NCBI GenBank assembly: GCA_050944475.1
Contig: JBMNRD010000002.1
Span: forward strand, 124,001-188,000
Origin: RGIG5612 sp050944475
Lineage (GTDB): Bacteria > Bacillota > Clostridia > Lachnospirales > Lachnospiraceae
DNA: 64,000 bases
Direction of reading: 5' to 3'
Shown here: positions 8,248 through 17,504 of the stretch, piece by piece
How the letters are laid out: each line of letters starts with the position of its first letter
Position numbering within the stretch: the stretch's first letter is position 1
Notes under the pieces: model-generated
Told to the model about the DNA's origin: nothing
Databases searched by the model: none
What the model saw: the letters and a program-made list of their open reading frames with translations, nothing else
Translations under genes and position numbers: made by a program

Positions 8248-9567
8248 TTATCCGATATAGTTGCCATCTTTATCCAGATTGTAGCCAATCGGTGGAATCT
8301 GCTCATAAACCTTTGCAACCTCATAGTTGTATGAGTCACCAAGTTTAACAACATTAACAACATAAACGTCCTTAACAGCAACTACAGAACCTTCTTCGAA
8401 TTTTGTATGTCCTTCAGGTCCGTCAAATTCTGCAGCACGCATGGCATCTGCAAGCTCCTGTGGAGAAGCTTCAGGTCCAACTGCGTCAAGTGCATTTGCA
8501 AGGCAAAGAAGTGCCTGACAGATTGAGCCCGGAAGGTTGTTTCCAAGCGGAACCTCGCCAAACTCAGCTTCCCATGCTTCAACATATGCCTTGTTATATT
8601 CGTTATCATTGTTGTACGAATAGCAGATAGGCGCACAAGTGCCGTGCTTGATAACTTCATCAACAATCTTGCCGTCAAGCTGCTCAAGCACCATGGTGTC
8701 GGTAAATCCGCCGTGCATGGTTGCGTATACGGGGAGCTTCTCATAAGCGCCTGAATTATACCACTCTTTGTAGAAAGCAAGTGTATCGGAAGAAGATGTC
8801 CAGCCAACGATGGCTTCAGCATCAGAGTTAATCATAGCTGCAAGGTATGCGCTCCAGTCATTGGTAGGCTGTGGAACGGCTACATTGTCAATTACTTCTC
8901 CGCCAAGAGCTTCAAAGCAAGTCTTGAAAGGATCAACATAGTTGTTTCCGCCGGCGCCGTCCTGCTTAAAGCAGTATACTTTTCTTAAGCCGACTTCTTT
9001 GTAAAGATAATCAGCCATTACTGACGGGAATCCTGCAGTACCGCCGCCAAGAGCAACGATGTAGTCATTGCCGAAAAGGAAGCCGCCTGTGAAAGCTGCG
9101 GGTGAGCCGTTGTAAAGAACAACTGGACACGGATTGTCGGCAACATAGCCGAGAACGGACTTCTTATGACCAATCTGAGTAGGCCCGAAGATAACCTTGC
9201 ATCCCTGGTTAATCATGTTCTCAGCACTAACCTGCGCCTTATCAGCGTCAGACTGGCAGTCACCTTCAACTACTTCAAATTCCCAACCGGTCTGGGCTGT
9301 CACATAGGCACTTGCAAAAGTAAAAGCCTTTGAAGCAAGCTCGCCTACTACCTGCTCAACACCGGTAAGGTCAAGAAGATGGCCAACCTTAATGGTTCCC
9401 TTGATTTCAACTGTTTCAACTTCTGCCTCGGTCTCCGGAGCAACAGTTTCCTCAGTTCCGGTCTCGGGAGCATCTGTTTCGGGGTCTTTAACTTCGGTTC
9501 CGCCGCATGCTGCCATAACAAGCACCATGGAAAGACAAAGAAGTAAAGCTACTAACCTCTTTTTCAT
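8248..9567 (-). CDS. ABC transporter substrate-binding lipoprotein, LivJ/LivK-like (PBP type 1)
   Basis: A 439-residue lipoprotein: signal peptide with lipobox VMAAC (Cys21), then an acidic Pro/Glu/Thr linker of about 30 residues that holds the domain off the membrane, then a periplasmic-binding-protein type 1 domain (IKVGHLLDLTGVEQVVGEL, NQGCKVIFGPTQ, NDWSAYLAAM). The start ATG has CAGGAGG ten bases upstream. It is the first gene of the operon with LivHM, LivG and LivF. The substrate-binding domain departs from classic LivJ (no SxS serine pair typical for leucine binding was obvious), so the ligand may be an amide, urea-like or other small molecule rather than leucine. Confidence 0.85.
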   Translation of the reverse strand: MKKRLVALLLCLSMVLVMAACGGTEVKDPETDAPETGTEETVAPETEAEVETVEIKGTIKVGHLLDLTGVEQVVGELASKAFTFASAYVTAQTGWEFEVVEGDCQSDADKAQVSAENMINQGCKVIFGPTQIGHKKSVLGYVADNPCPVVLYNGSPAAFTGGFLFGNDYIVALGGGTAGFPSVMADYLYKEVGLRKVYCFKQDGAGGNNYVDPFKTCFEALGGEVIDNVAVPQPTNDWSAYLAAMINSDAEAIVGWTSSSDTLAFYKEWYNSGAYEKLPVYATMHGGFTDTMVLEQLDGKIVDEVIKHGTCAPICYSYNNDNEYNKAYVEAWEAEFGEVPLGNNLPGSICQALLCLANALDAVGPEASPQELADAMRAAEFDGPEGHTKFEEGSVVAVKDVYVVNVVKLGDSYNYEVAKVYEQIPPIGYNLDKDGNYIG

Positions 9568-9629
9568 TTTTAAATTTCCTCCTGTAAAATTGTTTAATGC
9601 GTGAATAGTATATGTTCACATACAATTGT

Positions 9630-9659
9630 ATAGTATCAGTGTATAATTGAGTCTGTCAA
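9630..9659 (-). promoter_or_regulatory. Sigma-A promoter of the first Liv importer operon
   Basis: Perfect TTGACA (9659-9654), 18 bases, TACTAT (9635-9630) on the minus strand. Downstream, in the predicted leader, GTGAA...TTCAC (9601-9619) forms an imperfect palindrome that could be an operator or a small hairpin. Confidence 0.7.
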
Positions 9660-9703
9660 TATATTATCAAATATGCTTAAATTTTTCTCACTAAATCCAA
9701 AAA

Positions 9704-9729
9704 TAACAACCCTCGTAAAAACGACAGGG
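9704..9729 (-). terminator. Weak terminator after the rhomboid-like gene
   Basis: Stem CCCT..CGT / ACGAGGG (9729-9710 on the minus strand), followed by TTGTTATTTTT. It sits between the rhomboid-like gene and the Liv promoter. Confidence 0.5.
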
Positions 9730-9816
9730 GACATTTTTTGTATTATAATAAATGCACAAACAGGCGGATTGTTTAAAATACGTAGTAAAAACCGTGGATA
9801 AACGATACATATATAA

Positions 9817-10821
9817 TCATTTTATATGCTCATGTGTGAAAAGATGATCCTGGCAATACTCGTGATTTCCGCTGCATTTAGAACAGTATCTGAATTGCAG
9901 ATCCGGATAATCGATGCTTGTGCGTCCGCAGACGGTACACCTGTGCACAATCGTCCCGTTGCCCTGCTGGGGACGGTAAGCCTTTTTTGCCTGAGTGTTA
10001 TCTGTCCGCACTCCGGCTCTTGCGCCCGTAGATGCAGCGCTGGCCCTCTCTCCTGCCTGTGCCTTCTTTGCATAGTCCGCTTTGCGTCTTGCATTATCAT
10101 GACGAACCTTCCTGTTTGCGAGGAAGAAAATCAGAAAATTAAGCATAGAGATAACTATACTGAATATCTGAGAAATACAGTAGGCGGTGGTGAATGTGGC
10201 TGTGAAACCGTAAGCTTCGAGTACCTGGTCCAAAACTGGATACTTAATCCAGGTCATAATCAAAATCATCAGGCAGGATGTGATTTGAAGTCCCATATAT
10301 CCTACGTCTATCCAGGCAATGATTTTGATTTTTATCGGCAATATTCCGAAAAAATACACCCTCATATCAGGATACAAGACCGCAAAGGCAAGAAATGATG
10401 CCATATTTATGTAATAGGTTGTTATATTGATTGAAATAGCTCCCTCGGGACCAAGCGCCGCATAGGTGACTCCGTACATCAGCATAGCTCCGGCTGTCAT
10501 AAAAAACCATCCGGAAATCATATACAAATTATATCTGAAGGCGCCCAGAGTCTGTTCAAGCGCTCTGCCAATAAAAAAATAAAGCAAAAACATAAATATG
10601 ACAAAAAACGTCGCCTCCTGAGGGGGTGTCAGAATCCATGTAAAAAGCCTCCACACCTGCCCCCTTACAACCTCGGAGGGGTCCATGACAATATATCGGT
10701 AAAGCCCGTGCCATGTATCTGTCAGCTTGATGATGTAACCTATTACATATCCGCCAAGGATATAATAGATAAGGTTCTTTATTGCGTACTTCCCTATTCT
10801 TTTCTCAAGTTTGCTAATCAT
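9817..10821 (-). CDS. Rhomboid-like membrane protein with C-terminal cysteine/histidine zinc-binding-like motif
   Basis: A 334-residue protein. The first 225 residues hold about six membrane segments with rhomboid/derlin-type features: VVRGQVWRLFTWILTPP after the first helix, then YPDMRVYFFGILPIKIKIIAW, a segment seen in rhomboid-like proteins. The GxSG catalytic motif of active rhomboid proteases was not found, so it is probably a non-proteolytic member. A basic linker (about 230-290) leads to a C-terminal CTVCGR...YCSKCSGNHEYCQDH cluster that could bind zinc. The start ATG at 10821 follows AGAGAGAAG; a longer start at 10872 would overlap the TATAAT-like box at about 10842. It stands alone between two transcription units. 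Confidence 0.65.
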   Translation of the reverse strand: MISKLEKRIGKYAIKNLIYYILGGYVIGYIIKLTDTWHGLYRYIVMDPSEVVRGQVWRLFTWILTPPQEATFFVIFMFLLYFFIGRALEQTLGAFRYNLYMISGWFFMTAGAMLMYGVTYAALGPEGAISINITTYYINMASFLAFAVLYPDMRVYFFGILPIKIKIIAWIDVGYMGLQITSCLMILIMTWIKYPVLDQVLEAYGFTATFTTAYCISQIFSIVISMLNFLIFFLANRKVRHDNARRKADYAKKAQAGERASAASTGARAGVRTDNTQAKKAYRPQQGNGTIVHRCTVCGRTSIDYPDLQFRYCSKCSGNHEYCQDHLFTHEHIK

Positions 10822-10976
10822 GTTCTTCTCTCTTTTTCCGATTATAATACTTTTGGAAGTATAACATAACACAAAGAAAAGCTCTACTGTAAAAAAATGA
10901 ATTAACTGTGTTTATTAATCAAGAGGATGTCCGACCTTTCAGAAATCGTTCACTTTTAATTCCACGATGATTGGTG

Positions 10977-10982
10977 TATAAT
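10977..10982 (+). promoter_or_regulatory. -10 box of the activase-like gene; mRNA nearly leaderless
   Basis: TATAAT ends nine bases before the ATG at 10992; a weak TTTAAT lies 16 bases upstream. The expected start (about 10989) leaves two or three bases of leader. There is no Shine-Dalgarno sequence before the ATG. Confidence 0.5.
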
Positions 10983-10991
10983 ATAAAAAAT

Positions 10992-13900
10992 ATGGAGAAA
11001 TTATTCAAAACGGGAATTGATATCGGCTCTACTACCGTAAAAATAGTCATTCTCGATTCGGAAAACAATATTTTATATTCGGACTACAAAAGACATTATG
11101 CGAACATTCAGGAAACCCTCGCATCCTTAATCGGTGACGCGGGTGAAAACATTGGAGATGCTGTTCTTTGCCCGGTAGTTACGGGTTCGGGAGGTTTGAC
11201 CTTATCCAGGCATCTGGACACCCCGTTTATTCAAGAGGTTGTTGCGGTTTCGACAGCCCTTGAGCATTACGCGCCTTCGGCCGACGTTGCAATAGAACTC
11301 GGCGGCGAGGATGCAAAGATTATTTACATAACCGACGGTCTTGAGCAGCGCATGAACGGAATATGCGCCGGAGGCACCGGCTCCTTCATCGACCAGATGG
11401 CCGATCTTCTGCAGACAGACGCCGCAGGACTTAATGAATATGCAAAGGACTATAAAACAATCTACCCGATTGCGGCAAGATGCGGGGTATTTGCCAAAAC
11501 TGATATACAACCGCTTATAAACGAAGGAGGGACAAGACCCGATCTTGCCGCCTCCATATTTCAGGCGGTCGTTAACCAGACGATCTCCGGACTCGCCTGC
11601 GGAAAGCCCATCAGGGGGAACGTTGCGTTCTTGGGCGGTCCGCTTCATTTTCTTTCCGAACTCAGAAATGCCTTTATCAGGACCTTGAACCTTGAAGGAG
11701 AAGCAATCATCCACCCGGAAAATTCCCACCTTTTTGCCGCAATCGGCTCCGCCCTGAACGCCAATCCGGACTATCGCATCAGCATTGAGGAGTTATATGA
11801 AAGGCTTACCCGCGGAATCATGCTGGCAAATGAAATTCACCGCATGGAGCCTCTTTTCGCCAACAAAGAAGAATATGATGCGTTTTCCGCAAGGCATGGA
11901 ATAGACTCCGTGGCCAAGGGAGATATTTCAACCTATCACGGAAAATGCTTTTTCGGTATTGATGCCGGCTCCACCACGACCAAGATCGCCCTGATCGGAG
12001 AAGATGGAAGGCTTTTGTGGTCATTTTATTCAAACAATAACGGCAACCTGCTTGCCACCACCTGCATGGCCGTTGCCGAGTTGAAAAAAGTAATGCCCGG
12101 GGATGCGGAAATTGTATATTCCTGTTCAACCGGCTACGGTGAGGCTTTACTTAAATCCGCCCTGCTGCTTGATGAGGGTGAGGTTGAAACCGTTGCGCAT
12201 TATACCGCCGCAAAATTCTTTAAGCCGGACGTTGACTGCATATTGGATATCGGCGGACAGGATATGAAATACATGCGCATTAAGAACGGTGCAATAGACA
12301 ATGTTCTCCTGAATGAAGCATGCTCCTCGGGATGCGGTTCTTTCATTGAAAACTTTGCCACCTCAATGAATACCTCTGTACAGGATTTTGCAAAGCTGGC
12401 ACTTTTCGCGCCTGAGCCTACCGACCTCGGGACCAGATGCACCGTATTTATGAACTCCAATGTAAAGCAGGCACAGAAGGAAGGAGCCGACATTTCGGAA
12501 ATATCTGCGGGGCTTGCATATTCCGTTGTAAAGAACGCAATACATAAAGTAATAAAAATTGCCGATCCGAAAGAACTTGGCACAAACATAGTCGTACAAG
12601 GCGGGACGTTCCATAATGATGCGATTCTGCGGGCATTTGAAAAGATTGCCGGCTGCGATGTGATCCGGCCGGACATTGCCGGTCTCATGGGTGCCTTCGG
12701 CGCCGCACTGATTGCCAGGACCCGCTATCACGGCCAGGCATCTACAATGCTCAGTTTGGATGAGATTATTTCCCTTGAATATAAAACAACCCTTTCTCGC
12801 TGCAAAGGCTGCACAAATAATTGTCTTCTTACAATCAATAATTTCAGCGGCGGAAGAAAATTCATTTCCGGCAACCGCTGTGAAAAAGGGCTGGGACGGG
12901 AAGACCCCCACAAGGATGTGCCCAACCTTTTCAAGTTCAAACTGCAGCGTATTTTTGATTATGAACCCTTAAGTCCGGATGCGGCGCCAAAAGGAATCGT
13001 CGGCATTCCGCGAGTGCTGAATATGTACGAAAATTTCCCGTTCTGGGCGGTTTTCTTCAGACAGCTTGGCTACAGTGTTCTTCTGTCCCCGGTTTCCTCA
13101 AGAAACATCTACGAACTCGGAATTGAAACCATTCCTTCCGAGTCCGAATGTTACCCCGCCAAGATTTCGCATGGGCATGTACAGTGGCTGATAGACCGGG
13201 GCGCGGATACAATCTTTTATCCGTGCATTGCCTATGAGCGCAATGAAACCCCCGACGCAGGGAACCATTATAACTGCCCCATGGTAATTTCTTATCCCGA
13301 AAACATAAAAAACAACGTGGAAGATCTAGGTGCAAAGAATGTCCGCTTTATACACCCGTTCTTGTCAATGAAAAACTACCGGGTGTTTACGGAAGGACTT
13401 GTAAAGGTGTTCACCGGAATCGAATACGGCTTTTCCGCTCCGGAAATAGTTTCGGCAAGCCGTCATGCCTGGGATGAGCTGATGAGAGCCCGAAAGGATA
13501 TACAGACAAAGGGCGAAGAAGTATTAAAATGGTTAAACGACAATGACCGACGCGGCATTGTTCTTGCCGGACGTCCCTACCATATTGATCCGGAAATAAA
13601 CCACGGCATACCTGAGCTTATCACGTCCTATGGCATTGCCGTGCTTACGGAGGACAGCATTTCCCATCTTGGCACCGTCGAAAGGCCCCTGATTGTCCTT
13701 GACCAATGGATGTACCATTCCCGGCTTTACCGCGCGGCAAATTATGTCAAAACAACCGATAACCTGGATCTTATCCAGCTCTTCTCTTTCGGCTGCGGTC
13801 TTGATGCCGTAACTACCGACTGCGTAAGTGACATTCTGACTGACTCGGGAAAAATTTACACGGTTTTGAAAATCGATGAAATCAGCAACTTGGGAGCAGC

Positions 13901-15302
13901 AAGGATACGTATCCGCTCACTCCTTGCCGCACTTAAAGAAAAACAGGAAAATCCCACAAAACGAAAGATTGTTTCCTCTGCATATAAGAGAGCTGTTTTT
14001 ACCGAGGAGATGCGTCCGAAATATACAATTCTTGCGCCCCAGATGTCGCCCATTCATTTCGAGCTTATTCAGGAGGCCTTCAACGTCGAAGGATATTGCC
14101 TGGAAATCCTTGACAATGATAACAGACATTCAATTGACGCGGGACTTAAGTACGTCAATAATGATGCATGCTATCCGTCCATGCTGGTTGTCGGACAGAT
14201 GCTCGATGCGCTGACAAGCGGGAAGTACGACCTTGACCGCACAGCCCTCCTCATGACCCAGACCGGTGGCGGTTGCCGCGCATCAAACTACATCGGATTC
14301 ATACGCAGGGCCCTGAAAAAAGCCGGAATGGAGCACATTCCCGTTATTTCATTAAGCTTCGGTATGGAGAAAAATCCGGGCTTCAAGCTTTCCCTGCCTC
14401 TTGTCAACAAAGGCCTTTATGCCCTTGTAATAGGCGATGTTTTCATGAAAGTCCTTTATGCCACAAGACCCTACGAGGCTGTGCCCGGTGCGGCCGACGC
14501 CCTTCACGAAAAGTGGAGAAATGCCACAATTGAGGCTATACGCAGTCCGGGTTTCGGCAGACGCAAGGCGAAGAGCCTTATTAAAGGAATAATAAAGGAC
14601 TTTGACGAACTGCCCAGAATTAACGCAGTAAAGCCGAGGGTCGGCATCGTCGGGGAAATACTTGTGAAATTCATGCCCATTGCCAACAATGACCTCGTCC
14701 GACTGCTGGAGACGGAAGGAGCTGAGGCGGTCGTGCCGGATTTGATGGACTTCCTTCTATACTGTTTCTATAATAATTATTTTAAGGTTGAAAACTATGG
14801 TCATTCCATAATTGAATCTGTTATAAGCAGTATTGCCATAAACTTCATGGAGTTTTTCAGATCTCCCGCCAACAGAGCTTTTGCTAAGAGCAAGCACTTC
14901 ATTCCCGCAGCCCATATTAATGAAATTGCAAAGATGGCAAAGAAATTTGTCTCCATCGGCAACCAGTGCGGCGAGGGCTGGTTTCTTACCGGTGAAATGT
15001 TGGAGCTTATCCGCACCGGTGTTCCAAACATTGTGTGCGTACAGCCATTTGCCTGCCTGCCTAATCATGTTATGGGTAAAGGCGTCATCAAATCCATCAG
15101 GCGGGCCCACCCGGAAGCCAATATTGTGGCAATCGATTACGATCCCGGAGCCAGTAATGTCAATCAGCTTAACAGGATTAAGCTGATGCTTGCAGCTGCA
15201 AGAAAAAAACTGAACTGTCAGGCTCCGGCAAGAAGAAAGATTGTCATTGACCTGAAGGCCGAAGGATTTAAAAAGATTTCATTAGAAAAAGGAAAGGCTT
15301 AA
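10992..15302 (+). CDS. Giant 2-hydroxyacyl-CoA dehydratase activase/dehydratase-like fusion protein
   Basis: A 1436-residue protein of the BadF/BadG/HgdC activase superfamily. Two ATPase domains follow each other: about 5-260 (GIDIGSTTVKIVILD, ICAGGTGSFIDQMA, ARCGVFAKTD) and about 312-580 (GIDAGSTTTKIALI, ACSSGCGSFIEN, GTRCTVFMNSNVKQAQKEG). A cysteine-rich region (CKGCTNNC, near 607) leads to a DUF2229-like part (about 650-870) and an HgdB-like C-terminal half (NNDACYPSMLVVGQ, TQTGGGCRASNYIGF). Known relatives of the separate parts use ATP to push electrons from an iron-sulfur cluster into a difficult reduction; the target of these giant forms is not established. The start ATG gives the expected short N-terminus. 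It overlaps the convergent ung remnant by four bases. Confidence 0.85.
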   Translation: MEKLFKTGIDIGSTTVKIVILDSENNILYSDYKRHYANIQETLASLIGDAGENIGDAVLCPVVTGSGGLTLSRHLDTPFIQEVVAVSTALEHYAPSADVAIELGGEDAKIIYITDGLEQRMNGICAGGTGSFIDQMADLLQTDAAGLNEYAKDYKTIYPIAARCGVFAKTDIQPLINEGGTRPDLAASIFQAVVNQTISGLACGKPIRGNVAFLGGPLHFLSELRNAFIRTLNLEGEAIIHPENSHLFAAIGSALNANPDYRISIEELYERLTRGIMLANEIHRMEPLFANKEEYDAFSARHGIDSVAKGDISTYHGKCFFGIDAGSTTTKIALIGEDGRLLWSFYSNNNGNLLATTCMAVAELKKVMPGDAEIVYSCSTGYGEALLKSALLLDEGEVETVAHYTAAKFFKPDVDCILDIGGQDMKYMRIKNGAIDNVLLNEACSSGCGSFIENFATSMNTSVQDFAKLALFAPEPTDLGTRCTVFMNSNVKQAQKEGADISEISAGLAYSVVKNAIHKVIKIADPKELGTNIVVQGGTFHNDAILRAFEKIAGCDVIRPDIAGLMGAFGAALIARTRYHGQASTMLSLDEIISLEYKTTLSRCKGCTNNCLLTINNFSGGRKFISGNRCEKGLGREDPHKDVPNLFKFKLQRIFDYEPLSPDAAPKGIVGIPRVLNMYENFPFWAVFFRQLGYSVLLSPVSSRNIYELGIETIPSESECYPAKISHGHVQWLIDRGADTIFYPCIAYERNETPDAGNHYNCPMVISYPENIKNNVEDLGAKNVRFIHPFLSMKNYRVFTEGLVKVFTGIEYGFSAPEIVSASRHAWDELMRARKDIQTKGEEVLKWLNDNDRRGIVLAGRPYHIDPEINHGIPELITSYGIAVLTEDSISHLGTVERPLIVLDQWMYHSRLYRAANYVKTTDNLDLIQLFSFGCGLDAVTTDCVSDILTDSGKIYTVLKIDEISNLGAARIRIRSLLAALKEKQENPTKRKIVSSAYKRAVFTEEMRPKYTILAPQMSPIHFELIQEAFNVEGYCLEILDNDNRHSIDAGLKYVNNDACYPSMLVVGQMLDALTSGKYDLDRTALLMTQTGGGCRASNYIGFIRRALKKAGMEHIPVISLSFGMEKNPGFKLSLPLVNKGLYALVIGDVFMKVLYATRPYEAVPGAADALHEKWRNATIEAIRSPGFGRRKAKSLIKGIIKDFDELPRINAVKPRVGIVGEILVKFMPIANNDLVRLLETEGAEAVVPDLMDFLLYCFYNNYFKVENYGHSIIESVISSIAINFMEFFRSPANRAFAKSKHFIPAAHINEIAKMAKKFVSIGNQCGEGWFLTGEMLELIRTGVPNIVCVQPFACLPNHVMGKGVIKSIRRAHPEANIVAIDYDPGASNVNQLNRIKLMLAAARKKLNCQAPARRKIVIDLKAEGFKKISLEKGKA

Positions 15303-15967
15303 TCAATCTGCCAGTCAATGGGGTCTGCCCCGTTTGCGCTGAGAAAATCATTGCATTTGGAAAAATGCCTGCATCCCAGAAAACCTCTATATGCCGAGAG
15401 GGGACTGGGATGTACTGTTTCAAGAATTAAATGACGGGGGTTGTTAAGCATGGCCTTCTTGGCCCTTGCAGGATTCCCCCAGAGCATGAAAACAATGGGC
15501 CTGTCTTGGCTGTTGAGAATCCTGATGGCAGCGTCTGTGAACTCCTCCCAGCCGATATTGCGATGCGAGCCCGGCTGATGAGCTCTGACCGTCAACACGG
15601 CATTTAACAAGAGGACCCCCTGCTCCGCTCATTTAGTCAGACATCCGTGGTTCGGAATCGCACAGCCTAAATCGTCGTGAAGCTCCTGATAAATATTCAC
15701 AAGTGAGGGCGGTATCTCAACGCCCTTTCGCACCGAAAAACACAAACCGTGAGCCTGCCCCACATTATGATATGGATCCTGCCCCAATATTACAGCCTTT
15801 ACACTCCCGAGGGGAGTCAGATGAAAGGCATTGAAAATATCGTCAGCTGGAGGGAATACCCGCTCGTTTTTGTAGGCCTCATTTACTTTCAGATAGAGGC
15901 TTTTGTAATAATCTTTGCCGTACTCCGGCCTTAACTCTTCAAGCCAATCATTACAAATCGCGGACAT
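15299..15967 (-). pseudogene. ung: Uracil-DNA glycosylase interrupted by one in-frame TGA
   Basis: The full-length frame is 223 codons and reads as family-1 uracil-DNA glycosylase: GQDPYHN with the catalytic Asp, then the GLCFSV segment, PNHGCLTK, VLTVRA and the active-site HPSPLSAYRGF loop. One codon is TGA (15631-15629) exactly where the family has the Trp of the PNHGxLxxWA motif, a single-base change from TGG. Both halves are otherwise intact and in the same frame. This is either a recent null mutation or a base-calling error; recoding is unlikely since TGA ends other genes here. The 5' end overlaps the histidine-kinase gene by 17 bases, the 3' end overlaps the convergent gene by four. Confidence 0.88.
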
Positions 15968-17465
15968 CTCTCTTTACTCCTTCAAGTTCAATCCAGAAGG
16001 CAACGCCTCCTTCGGTGTTGTAAACTCCGCATTCCTGCCCGAGAATCTGTGCAATTGCCTTTACAATGGACAAACCGAGTCCGCTGCCTCCGTACTGCCT
16101 GGTTCTTGCCTGGTCAACCTTGTAGAACTGACTCCAGATTTTATCCATTTCATCCTCAGGTATGTGGCTTCCGGAATTGAAAACAGTAACCCTCACCGTC
16201 TCGTCTCCCTTGTAGGAAGCATCAATCCTTATTATCTTCTCCTCGTTCATATGGTTGAGGGCATTATTAAAATAATTAACAAGAATCTCCTCAAAGAGAA
16301 ATTCATCAGACCAGACGTATATAGGAAAAACACTCTTGAAGTAAATATTGGCTCCCTGCTCTTCAATTACAATGGCCATTGTGTTCAGAAAACCGTCAAT
16401 TACCTCTATAACGTTAAACCTTTCCAGATTGACCGGTGTACTGCCGTGCTCGATCTGGTTAAGCGTGGCAAGACGTTTAATCATCAGGTTCATTCTGTCG
16501 GCTTCATCTATGATAATATTGCAATAATAATCCCTGTCCTCCGGGTTGTCGCTGATGCCCTCTCTGATTCCCTCTGCATAACCGGAAATGAGTGCAATCG
16601 GGGTTTTCAGTTCATGGGACACATCGGACATGTACTTTTTGTATGCTTCCTCCTGTATTGTCTTTTCTCTCAGCTCGCGTTCCAGCTTAAGGTTTGTAGT
16701 TTTAAGCTCGGCGATCGCTTTCTCGAGCTTTCTGGATATCTCATTAATAGCGTCCCCGAGCAGACCTATTTCATCATTGGCGCGCCGTTTTCCCGCATCA
16801 AATTCAGTCTCGAATTCACCCTTGTTTGTTTTCTGGGCAAAAATCAGCAGACGGTTCAGTGAATCGGTATACGGCCGGATAATGATGAAGATAAAGACGG
16901 AAACCACAACAAATACCACAGCGCAGACTATACAGAAGAACATCAGGGAAACACTGACGGAGTTAGCTATTCCCGCATAGGAGGATCTGGCTATAATAAA
17001 GTTGCCGTTATCAAGAATCCCCCATATTTCAAGATATCCTCTTCGCTCCGCACTTGCGGTGTAGGAAACCAAAGTGTAATTATCCCGGTGCTCGATAACA
17101 CGATAACCTGCGCTTTTTTCCGGAGAAAGCATTATGTCGTTAAGATGTGAATAAAGCATGCTTGAATTGCCGAAGGAGAAATCCGTGCCTCCGGCGGGAT
17201 TCATAACAAGCATTGATATAATGTTCTCTTCGCACATTGTCGAAAGTTTGATATAGTCCTCATCTGCCACAAGCGTCCTGCTGATGGAGTCAGACTTTGA
17301 ATACATGCTGTTTACTTGATTATATACATTAATCAGGCTCTTTTGCTTAATGGAAACGTAAAATTTGTTGGAAAAAGCGAAACAAAGACACAATCCCACT
17401 ATCAGCGCCAGCAGGACCATTGTCACTATTGCAATTATGGTTTTCCACTTAAGGGAATTTTTCAT
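15951..17465 (-). CDS. Sensor histidine kinase (HAMP, HisKA, HATPase)
   Basis: A 504-residue membrane kinase: membrane segment about 9-32, an extracellular sensor region about 33-170 of unknown ligand, a second membrane segment about 171-196, HAMP domain (RPYTDSLNRLLIFAQKTNKGE onward) with coiled coil, the phosphoacceptor SDVSHELKTPIALISGYAEG with His284, and the ATP-binding domain (N box NYFNNALNHM, G2 box YGGSGLGLSIV). It is encoded 39 bases downstream of its likely partner response regulator. No target operon is identifiable here. The start ATG at 17465 is preceded by a weak GGATGAAC-type ribosome site. Confidence 0.92.
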   Translation of the reverse strand: MKNSLKWKTIIAIVTMVLLALIVGLCLCFAFSNKFYVSIKQKSLINVYNQVNSMYSKSDSISRTLVADEDYIKLSTMCEENIISMLVMNPAGGTDFSFGNSSMLYSHLNDIMLSPEKSAGYRVIEHRDNYTLVSYTASAERRGYLEIWGILDNGNFIIARSSYAGIANSVSVSLMFFCIVCAVVFVVVSVFIFIIIRPYTDSLNRLLIFAQKTNKGEFETEFDAGKRRANDEIGLLGDAINEISRKLEKAIAELKTTNLKLERELREKTIQEEAYKKYMSDVSHELKTPIALISGYAEGIREGISDNPEDRDYYCNIIIDEADRMNLMIKRLATLNQIEHGSTPVNLERFNVIEVIDGFLNTMAIVIEEQGANIYFKSVFPIYVWSDEFLFEEILVNYFNNALNHMNEEKIIRIDASYKGDETVRVTVFNSGSHIPEDEMDKIWSQFYKVDQARTRQYGGSGLGLSIVKAIAQILGQECGVYNTEGGVAFWIELEGVKRDVRDL

Positions 17466-17504
17466 TATATGTTCATCCTTTTCCGACTGATTGGGCGGAG
17501 CGGC

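Noticed and set aside
15629..15631. TGA read as tryptophan or another amino acid in ung
   Set aside because: TGA ends kamD, the LivHM fusion, polA and others, so the standard meaning holds.
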